From Oscheius onirici (lineage: Eukaryota > Nematoda > Chromadorea > Rhabditida > Rhabditidae), in assembly GCA_932521025.1 (NCBI GenBank), contig OW051473.1, positions 11,408,001-11,472,000 of the forward strand: a stretch of DNA of 64,000 nucleotides, read 5' to 3'. The notes beneath the pieces were generated by a model, which made no database searches, was not told the origin of the DNA, and saw only the letters and a list, made by a program, of their open reading frames with translations. The number at the start of each line of letters is the position of its first letter. Positions within the stretch are counted from its first letter, which is position 1. The position numbers and the translations under genes are program-made. Positions 1-12,500 of the stretch are shown here, piece by piece.

Positions 1-1120
1 TAAACACACTGAATGTAGTCCGGTATGAGGCCAGATCAACCGTATGTCTACACTTTTGAAAAAATATAAATACTTTAAGTTTTCCTTCCAACCTCCAACG
101 CCTCGTACCACGCCTGGAGCGGACACTGTGACTGTTATTGCGGTCGTTCCTTTCTAGTATCATTGGTACGACAAACATGTATCCGACTCGGTTTGTTTTT
201 GAACAAAATTTTCAAAAAGTTTTTTAGCATCCCTGCTGCGTTCCTTACAACTTAAAAACAAGTTTGGTCGCTTCATAAAAGCAAAGTAAAAAATGCCCTT
301 TTTAATTCACTAAAAAACCTTTTAGATCTTTGGGAGCCAGTCGCGGACCTCGCCCTGAGCTGGAGCAGATCGGGTTTGCAAACGGAATATCATTTTTCGC
401 GATAAATGAGACTAGTATAAATCGTAAGCAAGAATTTCGTCTTAGTAAAGATTTTTTTCGTTTTCTAATATTTTCTTTTTACAGGTAAAACTCGTCTGTT
501 TGGTCATCAGGAGACAGGAACAGCGCTTTTTTGCAATGCTACTACTTTTCTTAATCCTGGCCGTTTTCTCACTCGTACGTTCGTATCTTCATTTCATTTC
601 AGTACCGATCCCAGGGATTAATTCTGTTCTCCTCCCGTTGCCTTCGCATTTTCACACGTTCGTTTGCATGATGACTGCAGTTTTCAAATTTTTCCCGATG
701 ATTGCTTCTCATTCCCAGTGCCTTTTCTCTTCCTGTGCAGGCCAAAACGTCTTTTTTCCAACGATTTCTTAGCCACATACAGTTCTTGTTATTTCTTCTT
801 ATAGTGACTTTCATGACTTTTACTGTGCTTTGTTGTCTTTCTACCGTGACTTTTCCTTCCTTTTCCATATCCAGTTATTTTGTGCCATTATCATGTGCCT
901 TTTACCGATTTGTTGCCTTACTTCAGGTGTTTTTCTTGTAGTATCTGCTCCCAGTGTGAGTCTTTCCCGAGTATTACCCAGCTTTACCTGTGCTCTAAAT
1001 TCCTACTGCCAGTGATTTTTTCACTTGACCCCAGTGTTTTCATTCCACCCGATGACTTCCTTAATAAACTTTTTATTGACCGCACGTTTCAAAAATGCTT
1101 AGTTTTCTGTTTAGCAGCAG
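1..1120. other. No gene recognised
   Basis: Pyrimidine-rich sequence with several overlapping short plus-strand ORFs, the longest about 100 codons. None has a recognisable domain, a consistent exon chain or a convincing codon pattern, so I read them as chance ORFs. The 3' end of the UBASH3-like pseudogene begins at about 1121 on the other strand. Confidence 0.4.
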
Positions 1121-2069
1121 TTAGTTTTTCCGAAGAGGCAGTAAACATGCTTGATCGAAGGGTCGAACCCTTGAGACGGTAAGTGGCAAGACTGGACATC
1201 CGGCTAGGTAGTAGCCACTGTCCGTCTCCTTCATCTGGAAATATAGGTAACTTGACTATTGACTCTTAGGCTACCTCCAAAGAAGCCAACTAGGTACAAT
1301 GTCCCAGAAGATTGTAGTACTCTTCCTCCGGGCGAACCTCCTCTCCACACAATGTTTTAGTCAAGTGTCCCACTGTGCCCGACAAAAAAGATATTTTGCC
1401 CCGGATTACGCTCAGCTACTGTTTTAACAAGGGTAGCTGAACGGGAGTAATAGTTTTCTAAGGGTTCCTGTACAGTCAGATCAGAGACATGAGAACTTGG
1501 TCCGTAATCACGATCGACGTTGTAACCTAGAGAAAGTTAAAAGTTTTTGGTTGGAACTTACCGAGTTTAGAAAGTTCTACTGGAGAAATCCAGGAAGGTA
1601 GTTCCTTTGGACACTATCGGGTGATTTTCACCTGATTTCCTGAAAAAAACTTTACTTTAATGGCTAAAGACTCTTATCGTAGCCCTCCAGAAACGCCTGA
1701 GCTGTTTCAACACATTTTAGAGCTGGAGAGCTATAGACTTGATCAATCACGATGCCACTTTTTTTGTATACTGCGCCAATGAGTCTGGTTTGTAGGATGC
1801 CCATAATTGTCAACGGAGTGTCTCTTTGATACGCTTCAGGGCCATCGGATCTTTTTGGAAGAGACTCGGGCAAATTGAGGTCGAAGCGATGGTAACTAGC
1901 AAAGTTAAAAAAGAATTAAAACAACTTACTTTCCCTTAGCGTCGAAGGCTTTTTCAACAAAAACACCGCTGTCCTCGACAGCGAAGTCACATCTGACATT
2001 CATTTGTAAAAAAATACGAAAAAATTACCTCTCAGCGTGGCAGAGAAAGAAAAAGCTGCGTCCAGACAT
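1121..2069 (-). pseudogene. UBASH3/TULA-like histidine phosphatase pseudogene
   Basis: Decayed copy of the nematode histidine-phosphatase family related to UBASH3 (TULA/STS). The exon chain is readable: ATG at 2069, exons 2029-2069, 1930-1992 and one from 1895 down to about 1670, then pieces near 1560-1620, 1330-1525 and 1121-1225. Family blocks are clear, including KAFDAKG, DLNLPESLPKRS, DTPLTIMGI, VYSSPALKCVETA, VGHSGTLD, LCGEEVRPEE and VLPLT. Damage: the catalytic RHxE motif reads CHAE (Arg to Cys, explained by one CGC to TGC change); the block that should hold the VEPxLFEW region is missing with a stop near 1628; the frame shifts after VGHSGTLD; a TAG interrupts the following block; and the frame shifts again before VLPLT. 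A live gene would be a PGM-fold phosphatase acting on phosphotyrosine or small phosphate esters. Sure of the family, fairly sure it is broken. Confidence 0.72.
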
Positions 2070-4171
2070 GACAAGAGGGTTTCGATAGAAATGACCAGTG
2101 TGTAAAAAGCTCGGCTGTATCGGAAATTGATAAGAAACAGAGTTAGGAAATCGCGGAGGAGAAGTCATGACGTCGACTCACATTTTGGTTTGGTCGTCAC
2201 AGCTGCTCAAATAACTTAAACCTGAAGCCAGGCTAAAGGTCAAATCGGTTTTAAAAGCTCTGAGTTCTTTCTCATGTTTGAAGCAAGAGTTCACACAATT
2301 GACGATGGTAGGTTTGTATTATTAAATTTGCTAGTATTAATGTTTGCAAAAAAGCTGAGTTGTTTTTGCTCAATACTCCTCTTTAGCCTTCTCTTCATCC
2401 CTCGCTTGTCAACATTATATCATTTGGACAGTCTCTAAATCTTACCAACCATTGTGCCAGTCTGTCAACCGTCTCTTAAACCTATCCTTTTGTACCTACC
2501 GGTTTAGTGACTCCGAACGTTCTCACCTAGTTCATCCGTAGTAGTCCAGCAAAAAGTTAGTAACAATAGTTCTAGACCTTGCTGATTGATATATCACTGT
2601 AATGATTCCCTGTTTGAACCCATTTTAATGTCTCTGCTATTCTGCATTTCCAAGTTTTACTCCTGCTTCAAATACATATAAATAAGGCAATTATCGGTAG
2701 GTTGGACGGAGAGTACAAGTATTATAATCACCCGGACGTCGATCAAGTTAGGCAGCAGCAAGACCCTTCACAGTAGTTTACGAAGGCATGGCGAATCGCT
2801 CCATCTGGATGGTCTGATCTCTGCGCATATCTGAAAATAGGCAACATGAGGAATTGTTCTTCGTCTGCTCTTTCAAAATCATGCGTGTTGGGGTTCACGT
2901 GCGCGACATGGTCACGTGAAGGAGTAGGGGATACTCCTTCCTCGTTTATTCACTCTCCGCGAGCCACCACATGTGATTGTAGCAGGCGGCTTATTTTTAG
3001 GCACATATGATAAAGAGTGGCAACAGGTTCGGATTCTAGAATGTGTCAAGGACGCCAGATGCCACGTGCTGATCTCTGAAAACATTCTAAAGTTGTGTCG
3101 AGTCAGGGTCGTATGATTCTCTTGCGGGGGGAATGATGTTCCGTGATTGACGGGAAATTTTTATGGCACGACCATGTCAGACCATCCAGAGGATTCACTA
3201 AGACCATCTATTGTATTTTTTTAAGAAATCTACAAGTTCTTACAGTCTCTGCACCAGAAAAGCGAACTGGTTTGGGTGCCTTTGCGCTCAACAAAAGATG
3301 CTTTGCAGGAATTCCCCCGTTTCTCTCTCCTATCAGGCCACCTTCCCGCTAGATCAGAAAACCTTTGCGACCAACAGTTGTTCCTGCAAATCCAAGACCC
3401 CATTAATTGCGAAAAGTGTGTAGGGGCGCCATATTGCTTCTCAGGTTCAACATGATCAGCTTTAGGCTGTTTGTTTGACTTCTGCTCTACCAGATAACTC
3501 GGCCTGCCATATGACCGATAGGATTGTTTTGCCGCGTATTAACAAGGAGCGGCCTTGGTGGTTGATAAGACAGTTTGCAAGTCTCGAATTAACCTTCTTG
3601 AAGGACGGACGCGTTCAGTTTTACGAGGTCATTTGGAGGGGAGAAAGAACCGTCCCGGCAAACTCACCGATTCCCTTATTATGCGGTTCTTTTCGGGCAA
3701 AGACAGTGTCGTACAGGAAGATGAAGAAGATAAAAACACGAAGGAAGCGCTCGAACATTTTTGACGTCTGTAAATGGCTGGTTAATGAAGAAGTGGGAGA
3801 GGATGAGAATGATGCAAGATCAAAAGGGGAAGAGGCATCTTTAAGGATAGGGGGACGGTGTAAAGGAAGAGAAGACTGGTCTTATGGTCCCGGTAGAGAG
3901 AGTGAAGGTAATAAGACCACTTCCTAACAGGAAGGCACAGAAACAGAAACCGACACTGGACAGGTCAAGTGGAGGCGGGGCGGGGCCCGAATCTGTCCGG
4001 GGCTGGTCGGCTGTTCTCTGCAAGAGACAGCTGGTTAATCATTTAAACTCTCTTCTCTGGAAAACGGTGCCGCGAAAATTGATCCAAAAAGAAATTGGGT
4101 AGCAATTTTGTCACAATTGCATGGTTCAATGTAATAGCAAGCGAATTGGTTGGTAGTTATTTCTCTCAGCT
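2070..4171. other. No gene recognised
   Basis: About 2.1 kb upstream of the UBASH3-like copy. One 150-codon plus-strand ORF (3475-3927) is rich in basic and acidic residues near its end but shows no domain and no splice partners. I see no repeat structure. It would hold the upstream region of both flanking loci. Confidence 0.35.
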
Positions 4172-4716
4172 ATGGACCAGGATGTCGACTTAACCCCAGA
4201 CGAGCTCTCCTGGTCAGAATTTCTTAAATCTGGGCCAGCGGAGCCCCCAGCCCCGTCAAAAGAAGACAAGCCGTGGAAAAAGCTCAGTTTACCCTCATTT
4301 TTCTCATGAACAAACAGAACCAGCTACGAGAAAAATAAGCCTCCAAAACTTGGTGCCTTCGAACAAGCGACACTCGAGAAGCGAACTGTCTTTATCGGAA
4401 TCCCTGGCCAGTCAGCAAGTTTCAAGAAAAGTCAGCATTGCGATCTGAAAGTCTTCCTCGTCTAAAAACTGTTCAAGAACATTCATCGGACGGGTATTCA
4501 AAACAGAGCATCATCAATGAAGAAGAGATTGATTCAGCCTCATCTCAAGTCACCGAAACGAGTCGCAAGTTCTCTCTGACAGAATTTCTCGCTACCGAAG
4601 AAACCGTCAAACCCGAAATTGCCGAAAAAGTGGACGTTGAACAACGTCTACCCTTAGTTGCTACTCCCCGTCGCAAAATAAGTCTTCAAAATATTCTACC
4701 GCGCTTTTCTATTTGA
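4172..4716 (+). pseudogene. Frameshifted ORF with repeated RKxSL motifs
   Basis: I do not recognise this gene. Three reading-frame segments follow each other with nearly no gap: ATG 4172 to a TGA at 4307, then from about 4302 in the next frame to a TGA near 4447, then on to a TGA at 4714-4716. Read through, they give about 180 residues in which one short basic-Ser-hydrophobic unit recurs: WKKLSLPSFF, TRKISLQNLV, SRKVSIAI, SRKFSLTEFL and RRKISLQNIL. The unit looks like a basophilic kinase site (R-K-x-S) followed by a short amphipathic helix. The rest is rich in Ser, Glu and Thr and probably disordered. Continuity of the motif across both shifts argues for one former or mis-assembled ORF; the first shift falls at a run of five Ts. 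Function unknown. Confidence 0.45.
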
Positions 4717-7413
4717 GCGGCTGAAGGTTCTCATTCTAACATGATGAAGAGGAAGAATAATCTCTCAATGTTTCTGCCCAATGGCTCTTTCCTACCTAGC
4801 ATCAAAGGCGACAAAAACGGTAAGACATTTGAGCCTTATTAGTGCCGAGAGAGTGTTGGTTTGCAAATGCTGGCAGTCTCTGGTCTCCTATGCGTTATTT
4901 CTTGCCTTTGTTACACTAGACCAAAGGTTTCAACGAAAATGTTGCGTGTTCAAAGAGAAAAAGCCCTCCAGTGATAAATTGTCCATTCTTTAGAAGAGAT
5001 CTGCACGCGGGACGGAAAATACCTTCCAATGAGTCGAGGGGATCAAAACTTGTCAATTTCAAAATAAATGGAGTCAGTAACTCAAAATCTCAGTCTAGCT
5101 CTTACTAAAGAAAGTGCGTTGTTTTAAGAAATAGTCATAGATTATTTGAGACCGAGACTTGAAATTTTAAGCCATTAATACAAAAAGACTGGCCAAAAAA
5201 CTGAGTAATGAACAAGACGATAGAAAATTGTTGTGGTATAGTCAATGCATGTGAAATCACTGCGTGTGGAACTGTCATGATCAAAAAACAGGAAACTAGT
5301 GGGACCCTGTCAAAATATATACGCTGCTGCTACACTTTATCAGATTCTATTTTGATCCAAAAAGGCGCGCTATCACTCAAATCACGCTGTAGGGGGCAAA
5401 AAGGTGTGGGTGCGACATGCTACATCACAGAAGAGGACGCTCTGCAGTACGTGTGCCTAGGTCAATTAGACAACCCCAATACGGTACGGGGGCTATGCGC
5501 AGGAATGGCGGGAACGGGAACCCGTTTGAATGGGCGCGAGATCTCGGACGCCGTAATGCCTATGAAATTGGGTTCAGCTTCTTCTTTTAACACGCGCACA
5601 TGCATTTACACTAGAATTTAGTGTTTTTCACAAAAAGTTTCCCTCTTTAAGGTGAACTTACAACGAACTTACAAAATTCTGTTGCTAATAGTATATTGAC
5701 TATACATTAAAGCTGAATCGTAATTTCTAAAGCTTTTTGATTTTAAGCGGTAAAAAGTTTCAGTTTAGGTTTTGTTCAAGTTTTTCATAACAGGAATGTG
5801 AAAATGGCAAAACGATGTACCTTTTGAGAGAAAACGAAAGTAATTGTGTCTAATTTGACCTCACAATCGATATGTTTTCTTTTGTTCAAAAGCGCGCTTA
5901 CTTTGTGGAGGGGGTCGAAGGTCGAGCTTTTCTGACTAACAAAACTTTAACGCACATTTCTCCAAACGAATTTTCGCTCCATCATAACATTCTTTTGCCG
6001 TTATGTTCTCCAAAACGTTTGGAATGATTGTGATTCACAGTGACGTTGCGTGCCACAACTATTTTATGATGTTGTGCTAGTCACTAGCTCGACATTATTT
6101 TTAAAGTTTCCTGTTTCCTTCAGAGACGTGTTCATATTTTATACTCATAGCCCAAAGCTGGGTAAAATTAAAATGTTTTACCTTTTGTCCTTTTCCGGCT
6201 CGTATCTTCCTGATTAATATCTCGCAACAACAAATTTTGAGCTTCAATCCATTTTTGGGACGTAACAAACACATGTGATCAGTTGCAGACTGCTCGTCCA
6301 GCGCTATCAGCGTTTCCCCCATTTTATTCGAGTTATTAGTTTTTCGGCCGACGTGTTGCTGCTTTTCCAACGCGAATCGACCTATTTTGAAAACACGGCG
6401 ATGGTTTAACCTGATTTTGTTCTATTCTAGCAACAAAAATCTGCTTTTTAAGTCTTGCTCAGCTTTTTTTTCCATCTCTATTTAAAGGATGGCTGCCCGG
6501 GCTCCCGAAACGATTGGGCGCGGATCATTTGGCGGGAGGCCAGGGCCCGTCAGCAAATAACTCGACCGCCCTGTTCAGCCTTGTTATCCATATAGGTGAC
6601 CTTTATTGATTCCGATCGTTTGTCCGATCCCATCTCTACTTAATCAGTCAACTATATATCCATCCGCTATTGATTCATCAGCGCGCACTATAGTCGGCCG
6701 CTTTTTTGCGGGGAGCGCTGCTCGTTTCTTATATTACGCTTTTTTTGCACACTTTCAACTTCAATAAGTCTAAAAATGGCAAACTTTAAATGCAAAATTT
6801 GTACAGCTGCACTCACAGAAAGTTTCTCTTTTTGCTTGCTTTTCAATTTGCTTCCTGGTTATGCACACTACGAAAGCTGCTAATCCTTCTAATTACCTTT
6901 TTGATCATTTGCAAAACAGGATTCAGGTAGCATTCAATAACAAAGGTGTGAACGAAACAATTTTCGAAATTGTGACATGAAAACTGAACTCGATTTTGAT
7001 CAAACCGCCACGTGGGGGCCCACCCTTACTTAGTTTGGCGCCTTTTTGCAGCACTTTAGTTAAGCAGCAGGGGGAATTCTTTTCCATTGTTCTTATGAAT
7101 AAGTTTTCTCTCTGTTTCGGCACACAATTCCTGTCATAAACAGCCACCTGTCTATTGTAGGGGGGCCAATCTCGTGTCCTGACCCGACTCTCTTCTCGAT
7201 CGAAACGCCACACACTCTCTCTCCCACACCGCATTTCGCCTTCTGTACCGCACTCCTTTCCGGTTTTTCTCCTCTTATGCATCACAAGTTGTGTCGTGGA
7301 TGACGCATGGATTGTTGCGCGCTTACCTGCCATTACTTTTATAGTTTCGAAATTTTCACAGAAAACAGTTTCCAGGTAGTCCTTTTAGTTTCTACCCCTG
7401 GGCAAAGAGAGAG
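4717..7413. other. Intergenic region upstream of the first PP1 gene
   Basis: No recognised coding exon. A 137-codon ORF at 5208-5621 is Cys-rich but unsupported by splice signals or similarity. A TTTCCAG acceptor ends at about 7374, 39 nt before the PP1 start codon, and is a plausible spliced-leader acceptor. Confidence 0.35.
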
Positions 7414-9250
7414 ATGGCCGCAGGAGATGGGGACCTCAATATCGATAACCTAATAACTAGGCTACTCGAAGGTTTGTGAACATTAAGACATTCTCTGACT
7501 AACATCATCATTTTTCAGTCCGAGGATGCCGGCCAGGCAAAACTGTCACCATGACGGAGCAGGAAATACGACAACTTTGCCACAAATCCAGAGAAATCTT
7601 CCTCTCACAGCCTATACTCCTCGAGTTAGAAGCTCCTCTTAAAATCTGTGGTATGTTCTTTAATTTGCTTGCATTTGCATAATATATTGCTTACATTGTT
7701 AAAGTTTCGGAAGTGACGTTCGGCTTTCGAGATTTCATTGGAAATGCATTGACATTGGGTCCTGCCCACGTACACATGTCCACATTTTGTGCTGTAGGCC
7801 CAAGAATTTCCACGTGTCGCAATAAAAAGGGCCGGAGAATGTGATCTTACAGCCAGTTTATATGGGAAGATTATAGTATTTTTCAGGAGACATTCACGGT
7901 CAGTACAACGACCTTCTTCGTCTTTTTGAGTACGGAGGCTTTCCTCCAGAGGCCAACTATCTCTTCCTTGGAGATTATGTCGATCGCGGGAAACAGAGCT
8001 TGGAGGTAAGGGTTTCCTTTAATTTTTTAAATTTTCATGTTTTTCAGACTATTTGTCTTCTCCTCGCCTACAAAGTAAAATACCCCGAGAATTTCTTCCT
8101 TCTCCGTGGGAACCACGAGTGCGCATCCATCAACAGAATCTACGGTTTTTACGACGAGTGTAAGTATTAGATATTCTTCAGCTTCACGTCTTAATTTCAG
8201 GCAAACGAAGGTTCTCAATCAAATTATGGAAAACCTTCACTGATTGCTTCAACTGTCTCCCAATTGCTGCTCTCATTGACGAGAAGATTTTCTGCTGCCA
8301 CGGTGGTCTCAGTCCGGACCTTCAGAACATGGAACAAATTCGGCGGATCATGCGTCCCACAGATGTTCCGGACACAGGTACGCGTGCTTTTTTCACGGAT
8401 CGATTCGGGTGATAAGCATGCGCTTTGACGCGCATGGTGACGACGACAGTGAAAGCTGTTTCGACAGGCAGGGGGAGAGCGGAAACGAGAGAGAGCGCGG
8501 AGTGGTCTTTGCCAGTAAGCACAACACTCCCAAAAGCAACGTTTCTAGGTCTTCTCTGCGACTTGTTGTGGTCAGATCCGGACAAGGAAGTCAACGGCTG
8601 GGGAGAGAACGATCGCGGAGTGTCCTTCACTTTTGGTCCGGATATCGTCGCCAAGTTCCTCAATCGCCACGACTTGGACCTCATCTGCCGCGCTCATCAG
8701 GTAAAATTCTCTTCGAAGAGGCCCCGTGTCAACGACTTTTGACCGCCTATTGACACGTGTTATTACATCTGCTCTGCGCAGAGTTCGCGTTAAAAAATCT
8801 CTCTTGAGCAAGAGCTTTTCGGCTGATTGATCTCTTAGAACGCGGAACTTTTCTTTCGGCCACTAGAAACTTAATTAGACGGTTCTGATGCAAATGCTGT
8901 CAGTCAAAAAAGCTCTGCAATGGGAAATAGAGCGAAGGCTGACTGCTTAATGAAATTCTGCTTTTTTCTAGGTCGTGGAGGATGGCTATGAGTTCTTTGC
9001 GAAGAGACAACTCGTCACTCTGTTCTCGGCACCAAACTACTGTGGAGAATTTGACAATGCCGGAGGAATGATGTCCGTCGATGAGACTCTCATGTGCTCC
9101 TTCCAGGTTTTAATTTTTAAAGCTGTTTTCACTCTTTTTTTGCAGATCTTGAAGCCGTCCGAGAAGAAGGCTAAATACCAATATGCGGGCCTGAACAGCG
9201 GCAGACCTGCCGTCGGTGGAAACGCTCGAACTCCTACTGGCAAAAAGTGA
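7414..9250 (+). CDS. gsp-1: PP1 catalytic subunit, beta type (GSP-1-like)
   Basis: Ser/Thr protein phosphatase 1 catalytic subunit, 329 aa. Eight exons: 7414-7471, 7519-7650, 7887-8005, 8048-8159, 8201-8377, 8549-8700, 8972-9106 and 9146-9250; all junctions are GT-AG and in phase. The metal-binding motifs are intact: GDIHG at about residues 64-68, GDYVDRG at 92-98, GNHE at 124-127, then the CCHGGL and RAHQ histidines. The inhibitor-binding SAPNYCGEF loop is present. The N-terminus ([15 protein letters not shown] then VRGCRPGK) and the RIYGFYDEC segment are those of PP1 beta and worm GSP-1. The C-terminal tail (GRPAVGG...TPTGKK) keeps a Thr-Pro like the CDK site of PP1 tails. In animals this enzyme works with many RVxF-type targeting subunits in mitosis, muscle and chromatin. 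Start chosen at the ATG matching family length. Nothing is broken. Confidence 0.95.
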
Positions 9251-9528
9251 AGAAAGCTCGTCTCAATGCTCCCAAACTACTCTCTGCCAAGGTCGGTTTA
9301 CATGTCTCTAACTTTCAAATTTCCACTATTCTCTCTCCATTCTAACTTTTTCCCAAAATTGTCATCTCTGTTTCATTCTCGTACTGTCTGCCTATGTAGC
9401 AAGCTTCAGTTTATGGAAAGATTTTTGTACCACAAAAATTCCCCCACTCACCGTTTGTATAATGATCCCTACACTGTCTAAATATTATATATTGTATGCT
9501 ATACTTTTGTGTTGTCTGGACAAGTCAA

Positions 9529-9534
9529 AAATAA
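9529..9534 (+). terminator. Poly(A) signal of the PP1 gene
   Basis: AATAAA lies about 280 bases after the stop codon at 9248-9250 in AT-rich sequence, a normal worm 3'-UTR length. Confidence 0.6.
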
Positions 9535-12500
9535 AGTGATAACGAGTTTATTGAAGGATTGATCCTACAGGAATTTCATTCTCTTAGATTTAAGCGGTAA
9601 CCAAGACATTTTTCTACGCAGTTAAGGAAGTTAATCAACAAGCTGCCGCTTCTTAAATTGTCTTTTTTGTTGATTAGTTCTATAAAATCGTTTTATAATA
9701 GTGCACAGCACTGATTAAAGATGGCCATCGACAAAACGTTAGGTGCTTAAATTTGGAGGTTTTTGTCCAGGAGTTTCAACATTTTAAAGTTACGCAAGTT
9801 TTTCAAGAAAGGTTCAGACGAAGGCTTACGTGTTCGTGTTTGTGCTTTCTTAAAACTTAGTGTTATAAACAATTGACAGGATATATTAGAAACCCTGACA
9901 TCCGAAAAAAGAACGGTTATGAACATAGACTTTACTGCATTTAGCCAGACTTCTTTGAATTGTGAGATTTGGTATTTCGGTAAAGCTTGAGTCATTATTA
10001 ACTCCATTCATCAAATGTTTGATATTTCACACAATTCACAAAAGTATTCCACACAATTCTCCTCGAACCATGATGTACTTTGAAAGGAATCGACAGTTCA
10101 ATGCATTTACATTATATTGTTCGTCTTGATAGAATCGGCTCGGCCGAGAGATTCTTTGTGTTCCACAGCCGTCTTCTACCACGTCGGTGCTTTCGTTGTT
10201 CCCTCCGAAAAGCCAGCATTTCAAAAGTAAGTATACCAGTTTATTGACTCACTCTGTTAGGCAACTTTCTTTTTTCGGCAGAGCCAATTCACACGTTTCA
10301 AACAGTTCCCCTGCCACTATTTGTCCGTGTTCAGCCTCGTGTTAACTTAATCTTACGAGTTTTACTGGTTTCTGCTCAGTCGCTTTGAGACCGTGTGTGC
10401 CGAATTGATTACAAGGGGGACTGCTCGCGCTTTTCGGCTTACAGTTCAGGGTGGGGGATTTTTCTTCTGGAAACTGGTTTTGAATGACTGGCCACCACCG
10501 CGTGCCAATGCAACTCAGGCCACCCTCACAGGCCACGTGACTCTCACCTCAAACTTACAGGTGCCGCAATAGACAAAGGGAAGTCTTTGTCATAACCGGT
10601 ACAGCCATTAAAACTGCAGAATGACGTTTGTGTCTAGGTGTTTTCATGTAATTGGGTTCATAGGCCCCAATTTATGGGTACGAGCAAATTGTTCTCGAAA
10701 GGAAAATTGACGGGGCCCTCTTGCAAAGGGGGTCTACGGACTGTGACAACAGATCAGTGTTCATGTCATATCTGTCATTCTATCCCCTTCCGACGGGAAT
10801 GTGTGTTGTTCCGTGTTTTATGCAGACTGACTCCATGTGACTGAATGGCCAGCTGGTCCTGTGATCACCCTTTCCAAGCTATCCTATCAAAAATTGGGTC
10901 AAGCAATTGGTCTTTACACAGTTATCCAATTCCTCGCTTTGATCAAACTCTTCGGCGAAAACAGCTGCCAGCACTCTTTCTCTAAATAACACCTGCTGAA
11001 TATGATTGTGTGTGTAGTCATTGCCTCTCTCTCGCAAACAAGAGGTACTTGATAGACAGTATAGTGGTAAATTTCAAAGACCACTGACATGACTCCAGTC
11101 ATACTAGTTCCCCACTTTCGCAAAGGTGCGATTGTACCTAATGACGCGCGCCCTCTCGCTTGATTCAAGCTTAATTTCTAGGCACAATTAGCCCTCTCCT
11201 TCTCGTCCAATTGGGCTTGAGAGTAACCTGTTCTTTGCAGCTTTTTGTAACTAAAAGGTAATGCCGCGACGTATGAGGAGGAGCGCGAGGAACGACACAG
11301 TGTTCTCCGCCCCTTAAACATTTTCCACGCCGGTATCCGGCGAGCGCAAGCTTTCACCGGTCTCTTGGCATTGATCTGACAATCATTTGTTTGATTTCGG
11401 CGCTTCCCCTTCTTGCATCTTTTCCATCCTCCTCCTCTCACGTCAAGACCCTGTTTTCCGGATATCTGTTTCGTTAGATCTTCTTCGCCGGAGACTTGCG
11501 GAGATTCGAATCGGTAAGGCTTCTCGCCCTTTGCCGAGCGAGAGAGACAGGGAGAGTTCACGTGGGGCGGCGTTAGGAACTGTGTTTGTGTAGGCGCGCA
11601 TTTCCGGATCCTCGGTCGCCTGGGTCGGAGGTCTACGGAGCCCGCAGCCTACCAGTTCAGTCTTGAAACCCTCCGAACTCGTTTTCCTTTTACCATAGAG
11701 GCAATCTATATGCTTTACGACCCTGGCAGCACTCTCGGCCTTTTCATTTTCTTCTCTCTCTCTCATTCGAATATTCTAGCCCGCAATTGCTTTTGCCCGA
11801 ACGCTGTAATGCCTCGAGACTCATTTTCGCATTCATTATGAAATGCCGGCGCAGGACATTTTTGCCCTCTCGCCACATCTGTTCCAACAAGCAATTTACA
11901 CATTTTGTTGTGCAGTAACGGCTCCGCCTCCCTTTACCATCTATTACTGTCGAGGCAGCGTCATGCTTTCTCTTTTGACAAAAATTGATTTACGCTGTTA
12001 ATGTGTCATCTTTACGCCTATTTCACCATCGCGGACCTTTTTCAGCGGACAGTGTGCTCTCTCGACCGTCCATCTATGAAAACTTTACTGATTGAACCAG
12101 TTCCTTTCTCATGCTGTATTCTTTTCTCGAAAAATGCATTTTTGCCGGCTGGACAATCACGCTTCTTGTCATTCCTGTTTTCACACTTCCTCTATCAAAA
12201 CTAACAATTTGTCCTGATTGCATCTGCGTCAGTAGACTGTCTTTGATTCTAAAACTAAAGTACAAGACAACTTGTTTTCCCAGTGGACACATAAGTTCTG
12301 AATGTCACTCCGACGTCCTTTGTTTTTGAAACTGCCCTTTGAACCGCAAGGGACCAAAATATGCGTGAAGTGGTGAAGAATTCACCGGAAGTCCCATTGT
12401 AAGTCCTCAACCAAAGTCTCTGATCTACTAGAAAAGTTGACTTAAAGCATCAGAAGTTAACTACTCAGTCAAGCTGTCACGTCGTCCGCTAGTTATTTTG

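Noticed and set aside
3475-3927. 150-codon ORF with charged C-terminal part
   Set aside because: No family resemblance and low-complexity ending; left unannotated.
4172-4716. RVxF-type PP1 docking motifs in the RKxSL repeats
   Set aside because: The units end in Leu, not Phe or Trp, so they do not fit the RVxF consensus despite the nearby PP1 genes.
5208-5621. 137-codon Cys-rich ORF
   Set aside because: No signal peptide, no repeated Cys spacing, no splice partners; probably chance.
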